A stretch of 39,116 nucleotides of DNA, from contig DAHVCP010000068.1 in NCBI GenBank assembly GCA_027314025.1, positions 1-39,116 of the forward strand, given 5' to 3'. Each line of letters opens with the position of its first letter. The first letter of the stretch is position 1. Below the pieces are notes generated by a model. The model was not told the DNA's origin. It saw nothing but the letters and a program-made list of their open reading frames with translations, and made no database searches. Both the position numbers and the translations under genes were made by a program. Origin of the DNA: Acidobacteriota bacterium. Lineage in GTDB: Bacteria > Acidobacteriota > Terriglobia > Terriglobales > SCQP01. Shown in pieces: positions 25,804 to 33,617 of the stretch.

Positions 25804-25870
25804 GCGGGGCGGTGTGCCCAGAGGTAAATGGCGCAGTCGACGCCGGCGGGGCGATAACGCATCGCATCGC

Positions 25871-25997
25871 GTCGTTGGGCGTTTTGTTGGCGCCCGCGTT
25901 GCGCCGCGGCTGCGCTTGGACTCCTCACGTACGTCTGGGTACGCTCCGTCGCCCTCGCTTGGGCCGCCTCGCGCTGCTCGGTTCTCGCCCCGCTCCG
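25871..25997 (-). repeat. Family B repeat copy B2
   Basis: The copy shares GGGTACGCTCC, TCGCCCTCGCTTGGGCC, GCCTCGCGCTGCTCG and TTCTCGCCCCG with B1 and has a slightly different left part. The same minus-strand frame as in B1 is open and gives ENRAARGGPSEGDGAYPDVR. It lies just downstream of the broken MFS gene. Confidence 0.75.
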
Positions 25998-26062
25998 AGG
26001 GGCCGACGGTGCGCCCGGCAACAGATGCAGCGGGCAAGAACGGCGTCGCATTGAGCAGCCGA

Positions 26063-26180
26063 ATGATGGGTGCGGGCCCCAGCCCAGCCTGCGGGGGCCC
26101 CCCGGCGGAGTTACGCGGGCTTCGCAGTGACTTCTCGCGCCGGCGTGGCTCCCCGAACCAACGGCGCGACCCCTGCGAGG
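26063..26180 (+). repeat. Family A repeat copy A8 (long form)
   Basis: The copy starts ATGATGGGTGCGGGCCCCAG and ends GGCGCGACCCCTGCGA. It is about 117 bp and is the closest relative of A1. It sits between B2 and family D copy D1 in a gene-free stretch. Confidence 0.75.
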
Positions 26181-26207
26181 CGCGCGGAGCTTTTCGCGCA
26201 GCGATGG

Positions 26208-26261
26208 CTGCGGGCTAAAGCCCACCGCACACAGGCTGAAGCCTGTTCCACCGCCGGAAGT
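26208..26261 (+). repeat. Family D repeat copy D1
   Basis: GCGGGCTAAAGCCCACCGCA is followed by CACAGGCTGAAGCCTGTTCC. Each half is a small palindrome (GGGCTAAAGCCC and AGGCTGAAGCCT). It matches D2 at 32231. The 25804-26382 stretch around it has no gene: it holds B2, A8, D1 and the terminator of the BON gene. Confidence 0.75.
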
Positions 26262-26328
26262 CAAGCATGCAGCGCAGCGGTCTGGGAATCGAGTTCTTTC
26301 AACGCGTGGACGCTGGGACCGAGGCTGG

Positions 26329-26372
26329 CCCCCAAAACCCAAGCGGCGCGCAGCCCATTCCCTGCGCGCCGC
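26329..26372 (-). terminator. Strong intrinsic terminator of the BON gene
   Basis: GCGGCGCGCAG (26343-26353) pairs over 11 bp with CTGCGCGCCGC (26362-26372) around an 8-nt loop. On the minus strand TTGGGTTTTGGGGG follows. It lies 10 bp past the BON gene stop. Confidence 0.8.
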
Positions 26373-26382
26373 CGGGCGGAGG

Positions 26383-27213
26383 TTAGCCCTCGGCGAAGAT
26401 GCCAGCGCCGGTCGCCGAGTGGCCATGTTGCGCCACCACCAGATCGTTTTTCACGGCGAAGATGCCGGGCAGCCGCGCGATCGCGATGTAGGCGAGCTGC
26501 CGGTCCATGGCACTCTCCACGACCCCGTGCAGCGTGACGCGATCATCGTTGACGACGATGCGAATGGTGTGCGCCGGGTTCATGGCGTAACGCGCCAGCA
26601 CGGCATTGCGATAGATGGCCCGCGCGGCATCGAAGCGGACGTCGTTGCCGATCAAGGATTGCAGGCGAATATGGTCCACCAGCCCGCGCACGCCCTTGGT
26701 GTTCTCGACGATGTTGAGCGCGGCCCAGCGGCTGTTCGGATCCCAGGCGCTGCCGCTGACCGTGACCACGCCATGGTGCACATGGACGGCGAAGAAGTTG
26801 AAGATCTGGCCCCAGTCCAAACGGCTGTAGATCAGCCGCTGCGCGATCTTTGCGCGCAGGACGGCGTCGGACACATAGGGAGCGTTGACCGCCACGCGGC
26901 TGACCAGGCGCCGCCCCGCGGCGACCTTCTGGGCCCAGTGCTGGGCCTGGAGTTCGGAGCGCAGGTCGCGAACGGATCCGGTCAAGATCAAGCGGCTTGG
27001 CGTAACCGCGGCGTGAACGGCGGCAACCGCCAGATGGCGGGAGAACTTGGCGTTGAGATAGCGGCTGACCTGGGCATCCGCGGGCCGGGACCGTGGCGGT
27101 GGCGCGGCTGCCGCCAGGCCGACAAAGAGAGAGAGGATCGTAAACAGCGCGATCATGCCGCGCCGGTGCGACGAACCGGCGGACCGTGGCGCATGGAGTT
27201 TTGGAACGGACAT
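26383..27213 (-). CDS. Exported protein with three BON domains
   Basis: This 276-residue protein has a basic N-terminus and then MIALFTILSLFVGLAAAA (residues 20-37), a signal peptide or anchor. Three BON domains follow at about 46-110, 115-184 and 193-259. Each has the pattern V.V..GVVTVSG or VTLHGVV, then a helix and a final V.N.(I/L). BON domains, as in OsmY, are thought to bind phospholipid or other envelope surfaces, so this is probably a periplasmic envelope-protecting protein. AAAGGAGATCAAG before the ATG is the best ribosome binding site in the window, suggesting strong expression. It is a single-gene unit with its own terminator. Confidence 0.85.
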   Translation of the reverse strand: MSVPKLHAPRSAGSSHRRGMIALFTILSLFVGLAAAAPPPRSRPADAQVSRYLNAKFSRHLAVAAVHAAVTPSRLILTGSVRDLRSELQAQHWAQKVAAGRRLVSRVAVNAPYVSDAVLRAKIAQRLIYSRLDWGQIFNFFAVHVHHGVVTVSGSAWDPNSRWAALNIVENTKGVRGLVDHIRLQSLIGNDVRFDAARAIYRNAVLARYAMNPAHTIRIVVNDDRVTLHGVVESAMDRQLAYIAIARLPGIFAVKNDLVVAQHGHSATGAGIFAEG

Positions 27214-27545
27214 CTTGATCTCCTTTGTCTATTTGACCGGCGGCGGAGAAATTGGTTCCAGCTGGAGGCGAAATGGTCTTCAGACGGGCTTCACAATGTG
27301 CGGCGCAATGCTTTCGCGGCAGGCGTACCCTTTCGGTTAGGCCGTCACCGGAGTGGCCGCACGCGCGGCGGGAGCCGTTACCAAGCACGGAAACCACTGG
27401 GACGCGGCAGCGTGCTCCGCGATGCAAATGTACGAGCGGCGATGCGTGCGGGGCAAAGTACGCCGCTCTTCACCGCGTGCGGCGCGCGGGCGAGGATGAA
27501 GCGCGCTGGCGATGACGAGCGGTTGCGGGCGGCAGCGGCTGACGG
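27214..27545. other. Upstream region of the BON gene, no gene seen
   Basis: About 330 bp lie between the BON gene and the end of the GXGXG gene on the same strand. TCAAATAGACAAAGGAG near 27230 holds the ribosome binding site of the BON gene. A TCAAAT could be a -10, but I see no matching -35. No hairpin with a T-tail is visible after the GXGXG gene. Confidence 0.4.
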
Positions 27546-28370
27546 CTAGGCGGAGGCGCAGGCCCAAGGCGCGGCGCCCTGCCAGACGGCCAGCGGCGGG
27601 GCGGGAGGCGACAGCGGCTCGAGACGCACGAGGGATTCGGGCGACGCGAGGTAGCGGGCGGCGGTGGGGCTGCCGGTGGCGGCTTGATGCCAAGCAAGGG
27701 CACTGAGCAGCGCGGCGCGTTCGGCCGGCTCCAGCGCCGGAGCGGGGCGGAGGAAACCGTCGTGAATGCGGCCCGGCGACACGGCGTCGGCGGGAACGTA
27801 AGCCAGACCGCCGGTCATGCCGGCGCCGAAATTGGCGCCAAACGGGCCGAGAACGATGACCACGCCGGCGGTCATGTATTCGCAGCCGTGCTGGCCGACG
27901 CCTTCGACAATGGCCAGGGCGCCGCTGTTGCGCACGGCGAAGCGCTCGCCGGCGCGGCCGGCGATGGCCACGCGGCCGGAGGTGGCGCCATAGAGCACGG
28001 TATTGCCGGAAAGCACGTCGCCGCGCTGCGCGGCGGCGGCGCCGGCGTGGATGGCGACTTCGCCGCCGCTCAAGCCCTTGGCGACGTAATCATTGGCCTC
28101 GCCGGCGAGGTGAAAGCGCACGGCGGGAATCAGGAAGGCGGCGAAACTCTGCCCGGCGACGCCGGTAAAGTCGCAGATGACCAGCGGCTCGGCGCCCGGC
28201 GCTCCCGATTGCGGCCGCCGGCGCAGCAGCTCACCGCTCAAGGCGGCGCCGGTCGAGCGGTCAGCGTTGGTCAGCGCACGGCGGAAACGCAGCGGCGCGG
28301 TGCGCTGCTCCGCGGCGGCGCGGGCCAGGGCCCGCTCCCAGTGTTCATCCGCTGGAGCGGCGGCGGTCAT
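27546..28370 (-). CDS. Glutamate synthase, separate GXGXG (alpha-subunit C-terminal) domain
   Basis: This 274-residue protein corresponds to the last domain of the GOGAT large subunit. It has NADRSTGAALSGEL, VAGQSFAAFLIPAVRFHLAG, EANDYVAKGLSGGEVAIHAG and the beta-helix repeats GNTVLYGATSGRVAIAGRAG, RNSGALAIVEGVGQHGCEYM and GMTGGLAYV. This domain is structural and packs against the FMN and amidotransferase domains. Normally it is fused to the rest of GltB. Here its ATG overlaps the stop of the main part as ATGA. The first 30 residues act as a linker and have the DEHWERALARAAA pattern that also precedes this domain in fused proteins. It could be true fission with coupled translation, or one frameshift. 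In archaea this domain can also be a separate gene. Confidence 0.85.
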   Translation of the reverse strand: MTAAAPADEHWERALARAAAEQRTAPLRFRRALTNADRSTGAALSGELLRRRPQSGAPGAEPLVICDFTGVAGQSFAAFLIPAVRFHLAGEANDYVAKGLSGGEVAIHAGAAAAQRGDVLSGNTVLYGATSGRVAIAGRAGERFAVRNSGALAIVEGVGQHGCEYMTAGVVIVLGPFGANFGAGMTGGLAYVPADAVSPGRIHDGFLRPAPALEPAERAALLSALAWHQAATGSPTAARYLASPESLVRLEPLSPPAPPLAVWQGAAPWACASA

Positions 28371-31300
28371 TGGGCGACGGGCTCCCAGGCGGGAGCGCCG
28401 GGCGCGGGGCGGCTGGTTGGACGCCGCCGCGGCGGCAGCGGCGCGGGGCGCATCCCCGGCTCGGGACGCAATAAGGCCTCGGCGGCGGGATCATCGGAGC
28501 GCAGCCAATCCACGCGGCCGCGAATTTGCTGTAGCGACGCCACGCCCCACGCGGCCAAGGCGTCCCGCACCTCCGTGGCGACGGCGGTGAAATAGGCGAT
28601 CAGCATCTCCGGCGAACCGGCGAACTTTTTCCGCAACCCGGGTTCTTGGGTCGCGATGCCGACGGGACAAGTGTTGAGATGGCATTGGCGTGCCATGACA
28701 CAGCCCAAGGCCATCAGGGCGGCGGTGCCGAAGCCGAACTCGTCGGCGCCGAGGAAGGCGGCGATGAGGACATCCCGGCCGGATTTGAAGCCACCGTCGG
28801 CCCGCAGCCGGACACGGGAACGGAAGCCCGTGGCGAGCAGGGCTTGATGCGCCTCGCGGAGGCCCAGCTCCCAGGGCAGGCCAGTGTTCTTGATGGAGCT
28901 CAACGGCGACGCGCCGGTGCCGCCGTCATGGCCGGCGATGGTGATGACATCCGCGCCGGCCTTGGCGACGCCGGCGGCGATGATGCCGACGCCCGCGCCG
29001 GAGACCAATTTGACGCCGATGCGGGCGGTGGGATTGATGGCGCGAAGATCGTGGATCAGCTGGGCGAGATCCTCGATGGAATAGATGTCGTGGTGGGGCG
29101 GGGGCGAGATCAAGGCCATGCCGGGAACGGCGTGGCGCAGTTGGGCGATATAGGGCGTGACTTTGGCGGGCGGGAGTTGGCCGCCCTCGCCGGGTTTGGC
29201 GCCTTGGGCGATTTTGATTTCCAGCTCGTCGGCGGCCACCAAATAACCAGCGGTGACGCCGAAGCGCGCGGAGGCGACCTGCTTGACGCGATGCCGTTCG
29301 CTGGGCGGCAGGGTGGCGTCCTCGCCGCCCTCGCCGGTGTTGCTGCGGGCGCCCAGGCGGTTCATGGCTTGGGCCAAGACGGCTTGGACTTCGCGGCTGA
29401 CCGAGCCCAGGGACATGGCTTGGGTGGAAAAGCGGGCAAGGATATCGGCCAGCGGCGGCTCCGCCGGGGCGGGAACGCGAGGCGTGGCCTCGGCTTCCGG
29501 AGCCTCCGCCGTCTCGGGCAGTTCCACAAGATCCCGCAACGCCACTTGGGGACGTGCGGCCAAGGCGGCGACGTAGTGACGGTAGCCGTCGGCGCTGGGC
29601 TGGCGGACAAACGCGTGGAAGCGGCGGATCAGCTCCGGGCTATTCGCATGCGGCTCACCGCCATGGCGGAAGCGAAACAAGCCGGCATCATGCGGCGGCG
29701 CGGCAGCCAGCGCGGCCGGCGCGGCGACCGGGGCATACGCGGCGGCGTGGCGCTCAACCATGTCGGCGATCAGGTCGTCCAGGCCGACGCCGGTCCAGTA
29801 GGCGGAAGCGCCCGGAAAAAACCGGGCGGCCAGCGCCGGTTCCAGACCCAGGGTGGAAAACAGCTGGGCATGGCGATAGCCCGCCATGGTGGCAATGCCC
29901 ATGCGGGCAAAAATCTTCTTCAGGCCCGCTTCCAGGCCGTGGCGAAGGTTGGCGGGACCTTCGGGATGTGTGCGGGCGGCCCACTGCCAGGCCAGCCAAG
30001 GGTGCACGCCGCTGGCGCCGACGGCGATAAGCAACGCCATATGGTGCGTATCCCAAACCTGACCGGTGCTCACCAGCAGCGGTGTATCCAGCGCGCCGGC
30101 ATCCCACATCGCTTGCGCGGCGGCGGCGGTGGCCAGCAGGACGGGCGCGGCGCAGCGTTCCGGAGCGACGGCGGCGTCGGACAGCAGAATCGCCGGCGCG
30201 CCGGCAGCGAGGCGCGCGGTGACGTCGCCGCGGATGCGGTCGAACAGCTCGTCGCCGGGCTCGGGGTCGCGGTCAGGGGCGAAGGTGATATCCACGGGTT
30301 CGGCGGACCACCGTGCCAGATCCTCCGGCGCCAGCACGGGGGAAGCCAGGAGCCCGCTGGGATAGCGAACGGCCAGGGACATGGCCCAGCCCTCGCGCAG
30401 GGAGTCCATGGGAGGATTGGTGACCTGCGCGAAGTGCTGCTTGCAGTAGTCCCACAGCAGGCGGCGGGAGGAGAGCACCGCCGGGGGCGCATCATCGCCC
30501 ATGCTGAACACGGCGGCATTGCCGGTGGAAACCAGCGGCTTGAACAGCAGATGGAACTGATCCTGCGTGAATCCGAATGCTACGGCCTGGCGCGGATCGG
30601 GGTCGGAGACGCGGCCCGCCGCAGCGGTAGCGGCGGCGACCGCCGGCGCGGCCGGCATGTCTTCACCGCGGTCCAGGTCCAGCGACACCTCGGACGGGGT
30701 TTGATGGTGCACCGCGCTGGTGGCCAAATCCACCCACAGCCCTTCCCCCGGGCCCAGCCGGCCGCGTTCGACCACTTCCTCGCCGCCCAGGTCCACCACG
30801 CCGGCTTCCGACGCCACGACCAGCAGGTCGCCCGCGGTGCGCAGCAGGCGGAGCGGACGCAGGCCATTGCGGTCCAAACGCGCGCCGACAATGAGGCCAT
30901 CGCTATAGGCGAGGGCGGCGGGGCCGTCCCAGGGATCGGCGTCGCAGGCTTCGGGCTGGCCGCTGATCGCGGGGACCAACGCGGCCAAGGCATCGGGCGC
31001 CGCCTGGCCCTGGCGCAGGCGGATCTCCAGCGCATTGTCCAGGCTGGCCGAATCGCTGCCACCGGCATCCAGCGGCTGCCACCACGCGCCGGCGCCGAAT
31101 TGCCGGCGCAGGCGCGGGGCGCGGGCCTGGAGCCAGCAGCGATTGCCGCTGACGGTGTTGATTTCCCCGTTATGGGCGGCAAAACGGAAGGGCTGCGCCA
31201 ACTGCCAACTGGGATTGGTGTTGGTGGAATACCGCTGGTGAAACACGGCAAACGGCGACAAGAAATCCGCCGCGGCGAGGTCGGGATAAAAACGCGGCAA

Positions 31301-31888
31301 CTGCGCCGGGGTGACCAGGCCCTTATAGACGATGGTGCGGGCGGAAAAGGAGGCGAAATAGGCGCCCTTCGGGGCGGTGGCCTCGGCGTGCTTGCGCGCC
31401 AGGAACAACAGGCGCTCGAAGGCTTCCGGGTCGGCGGCGGCTTCGCTGCCTGCGGCGGGCGCGGCGAAGCATTGCCAGACGGCAGGACAGATACGGGCGG
31501 CGGCGGGAGCCAAACATCGCGGCTCGACCGGAACCTGGCGCCAGCCGAGAAAGCGGAGACCGGCGGCGCGAACGGCGGTGGCCACGGCGAAGCGGGCCGC
31601 CTCGACGCGGGCCACCGGCAGAAAGGCCATGCCCACGGCAAACTGGGGCGGTAAAATCAGGCCGGAGGCGTGGGCGCGGGCGCGGAAAAATCCGGTGGGC
31701 AGCGCGGTCAGCAGGCCCGCGCCGTCGCCACCGCAGCCATCGGCATCGGTGCCACCGCGATGCGCCAAGCGGCACAGCGCCGCCAGGGCGCGCTCCACCG
31801 GCTCCCGCGTCGCGGCGGGCGGGCCGGAGGGAGACAGGCGGACGAGAAAACCCGTCCCGCAAGCGTCATGATCGGCGGCAAAGCGCAC
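28367..31888 (-). CDS. gltB: Glutamate synthase large subunit, amidotransferase and FMN domains
   Basis: These 1173 residues cover the N-terminal Ntn amidotransferase domain, the central domain and the FMN barrel. The nucleophile is C10 in HDACGTGF; only nine residues precede it, so the propeptide is very short. Amidotransferase motifs include FHQRYSTNTNPSW and AHNGEINTVSGN. The FMN/synthase part has LISPPPHHDIYSIEDLAQL, KLVSGAGVG and GHDGGTGASPLSS. The 3Fe-4S cluster cysteines lie in CVMARQCHLNTCPVG. The GXGXG domain is missing from this chain and is encoded by the next, overlapping gene. The start is a GTG at 31888 (an ATG one base upstream is out of frame). It makes glutamate from glutamine and 2-oxoglutarate. 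The small subunit gltD is not nearby. Confidence 0.93.
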   Translation of the reverse strand: MRFAADHDACGTGFLVRLSPSGPPAATREPVERALAALCRLAHRGGTDADGCGGDGAGLLTALPTGFFRARAHASGLILPPQFAVGMAFLPVARVEAARFAVATAVRAAGLRFLGWRQVPVEPRCLAPAAARICPAVWQCFAAPAAGSEAAADPEAFERLLFLARKHAEATAPKGAYFASFSARTIVYKGLVTPAQLPRFYPDLAAADFLSPFAVFHQRYSTNTNPSWQLAQPFRFAAHNGEINTVSGNRCWLQARAPRLRRQFGAGAWWQPLDAGGSDSASLDNALEIRLRQGQAAPDALAALVPAISGQPEACDADPWDGPAALAYSDGLIVGARLDRNGLRPLRLLRTAGDLLVVASEAGVVDLGGEEVVERGRLGPGEGLWVDLATSAVHHQTPSEVSLDLDRGEDMPAAPAVAAATAAAGRVSDPDPRQAVAFGFTQDQFHLLFKPLVSTGNAAVFSMGDDAPPAVLSSRRLLWDYCKQHFAQVTNPPMDSLREGWAMSLAVRYPSGLLASPVLAPEDLARWSAEPVDITFAPDRDPEPGDELFDRIRGDVTARLAAGAPAILLSDAAVAPERCAAPVLLATAAAAQAMWDAGALDTPLLVSTGQVWDTHHMALLIAVGASGVHPWLAWQWAARTHPEGPANLRHGLEAGLKKIFARMGIATMAGYRHAQLFSTLGLEPALAARFFPGASAYWTGVGLDDLIADMVERHAAAYAPVAAPAALAAAPPHDAGLFRFRHGGEPHANSPELIRRFHAFVRQPSADGYRHYVAALAARPQVALRDLVELPETAEAPEAEATPRVPAPAEPPLADILARFSTQAMSLGSVSREVQAVLAQAMNRLGARSNTGEGGEDATLPPSERHRVKQVASARFGVTAGYLVAADELEIKIAQGAKPGEGGQLPPAKVTPYIAQLRHAVPGMALISPPPHHDIYSIEDLAQLIHDLRAINPTARIGVKLVSGAGVGIIAAGVAKAGADVITIAGHDGGTGASPLSSIKNTGLPWELGLREAHQALLATGFRSRVRLRADGGFKSGRDVLIAAFLGADEFGFGTAALMALGCVMARQCHLNTCPVGIATQEPGLRKKFAGSPEMLIAYFTAVATEVRDALAAWGVASLQQIRGRVDWLRSDDPAAEALLRPEPGMRPAPLPPRRRPTSRPAPGAPAWEPVAQ

Positions 31889-32444
31889 ATGACTAGCTAA
31901 TGACGGGCGGCGTCAAATGTACAATGCAACGTTTCAATGCGCCGCATAGGCAAAGCGTAGGCATCGGCCAGGTCCGGGCCCCCGGCGCCCCATTGGCCCG
32001 GCTCGGGCCGGCCAGCCTGGGGTCAAGGCGGGAAAGCCATTGACGGGCGCGGGGCGCGGCTCCCGCGCACAGCGCCGAACGTTTAGTATTTGCAGGCGGT
32101 TTGCCGCGATTTGCCGGCGACAGGCCGCCCGAGCCCGGCCGCAGCGGATTGCACCGCACGGAGACGAAAGCGCGGGGAGGGGATTTCGGCCGACAGCCGC
32201 GGGCGGCTGGCCCATCACCATTTGTAGCGGCGCTGCGGCAGGCTGAAGCCCGCCGGCACACCGGCTGAAGCCTGTTCCACGGCGCGATGCGGCGTGATTT
32301 GCGCCCATTACGGCAGGTGGGCGGACGGGCGGCGAGGCGGACGGCGATGGAACCGTGAGAAACCGGACGGCGGCGGGCCGGCGGCGCGCCCCAGCGCGAG
32401 CGGCCGAGCGCCAAAGCGACGGCGTGATAGGGTGAAAAAGAGCT
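31889..32444. other. Divergent region between gltB and mqnD, no gene
   Basis: These 556 bp hold GC-rich inverted sequence (31965-32040) and family D copy D2. An extended -10-like TGATAGGGT (32426-32433) lies 11 bp before mqnD. Around 31905-31945 an AT-richer patch (CAAATGTACAATGCAACG) may carry the gltB promoter. I could not define a complete -35/-10 pair. Confidence 0.45.
32231..32280 (+). repeat. Family D repeat copy D2
   Basis: GCTGCGGCAGGCTGAAGCCC is followed by GCCGGCACACCGGCTGAAGC and CTGTTCCAC. It matches D1 over about 45 bp with a few changes and the same orientation. Confidence 0.75.
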
Positions 32445-33302
32445 ATGACCGCCCCCGCACCGGCGCAAACGGAAACCGAGATCCGCGTGGCGCACAGCCC
32501 GGACTCCGACGATGCCTTCATGTTTTACGCCCTGGCGGCGAACAAGCTGGCGACGCCAGGCCTGCGCTTCACTCACGTGCTGGCGGACATTGAAACGCTG
32601 AACCGACGGGCGCTGGCGGGCGAGTATGAGATCACCGCCGTCAGCTTCCACGCCTATCCTTATTTGCAAGACCGCTATCGCCTGCTGGCGCATGGCGGCA
32701 GCGTGGGCTATGGTTACGGGCCGATGATCGTGGCGCGGCGGGCGATGACGCCGCGGGAAGCGGTGCGGGGCGAGGTGGCCATCGCCGGAGAACGGACCAC
32801 CTCGGCGCTGTTATTGCGGTTGTTCGCCCCGGAGACGCGGACGCGGGTGATGGCGTTCGATCAAATCATTCCGGCGCTGCAACGGGGCGAGGTGGAGGCG
32901 GGCCTGCTGATCCACGAAGGGCAGCTGACCTACGCCAGCGCGGGACTGCACAAGGTGGTGGACCTGGGGCAGTGGTGGCTGGAAACCACCGGCTTGCCGG
33001 CGCCGCTGGGCGGCAACGTGATCCGGCGGGATTTGCCGCCGGAGCTGGCGGCCAAGGTTTCCGCGCTGCTGAAGGCTTCCATCGAATACGGCCTGGCGCA
33101 CCGCGGCGAGGCGCTGGCGCATGCGCTGCAATACGCCCGCGACATGCCGACGGATTTGGCGGACCAGTTCGTGGGCATGTATGTGAACCAGCGGACGGTG
33201 GGATATGGCCCCGAGGACCTCCAAGCGATCGAGACGCTGCTGCGCATGGGGCATGAGCGCGGCATCATTCCGCATGCGCCGCGGCTGGATTACCTGGAGT
33301 AG
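32445..33302 (+). CDS. mqnD: 1,4-dihydroxy-6-naphthoate synthase (futalosine pathway)
   Basis: This 285-residue enzyme of the futalosine route to menaquinone converts cyclic dehypoxanthinyl futalosine to 1,4-dihydroxy-6-naphthoate. The family start HSPDSDDAFMFYAL (17-30) is clear. SFHAYPYL (67-74), YGYGPMIVAR (89-98) and LLIHEGQLTY (154-163) follow; H157 fits the catalytic histidine described for MqnD. WWLETTGLPAPLGGNVIRRD and VNQRTVGYG complete the fold of a periplasmic-binding-protein-like enzyme. Length is standard. AAAAAGAG precedes the ATG. Other mqn genes are not in the window. It implies menaquinone-based respiration. Confidence 0.94.
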   Translation: MTAPAPAQTETEIRVAHSPDSDDAFMFYALAANKLATPGLRFTHVLADIETLNRRALAGEYEITAVSFHAYPYLQDRYRLLAHGGSVGYGYGPMIVARRAMTPREAVRGEVAIAGERTTSALLLRLFAPETRTRVMAFDQIIPALQRGEVEAGLLIHEGQLTYASAGLHKVVDLGQWWLETTGLPAPLGGNVIRRDLPPELAAKVSALLKASIEYGLAHRGEALAHALQYARDMPTDLADQFVGMYVNQRTVGYGPEDLQAIETLLRMGHERGIIPHAPRLDYLE

Positions 33303-33617
33303 CCGCGCCCTGAACGCGCCGGGAGCGTAAATGCCTGGCGCGGGCCCCGGCCCCGCCCGCGGCGGGGCGTCCCGCGGGGCGGAATGTCGCGGCGTTATCG
33401 CGCCGGCTTTGGCCTCAGCGCAGGCTGCGCGACGCCCGCGACGGGCGTCTTGCGCCGCCACGATGAACCGCGCCGTTCGCTACCATCGGCCGGAGGCGGC
33501 TTCCGGGCCCGATTGCGAGCGGGGTCAGGCAAGCTAGGAAGGTATTTTGCCCGGCGCCGGCCCTAATGGCGGCGCGTTGCCGCCCGCTAGGCATGGCGGC
33601 AAGGCATCACGGAGGCG
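33303..33617. other. Gap between mqnD and the MFS gene, mostly repeat-derived
   Basis: No gene is seen. The left part is family A copy A9 and possible extension to about 33440 (TCGCGGCGTTATCGCGCC, similar to part of A2). The right part (33480-33600) contains GC-rich inverted sequences such as CCCGGCGCCGG. No clear promoter for the MFS gene. Confidence 0.45.
33336..33383 (+). repeat. Family A repeat copy A9
   Basis: GGCGCGGGCCCCGGCCCCGC is followed by CCGCGGCGGGGCGTCCCGC. GCCCCGCC and GGCGGGGC pair around CGC, enclosed by GCGGG and CCCGC. It shows the two-stem structure most cleanly. Confidence 0.8.

Noticed and set aside
28646-31654. A 1002-residue open frame on the plus strand opposite gltB
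   Set aside because: It is the antisense shadow of gltB, low in complexity and Gly/Arg/Gln-rich. At this GC content long antisense frames are expected. Similar long shadows opposite the CDF, leuA, CRTAC1 and ABC-F genes were dropped for the same reason.
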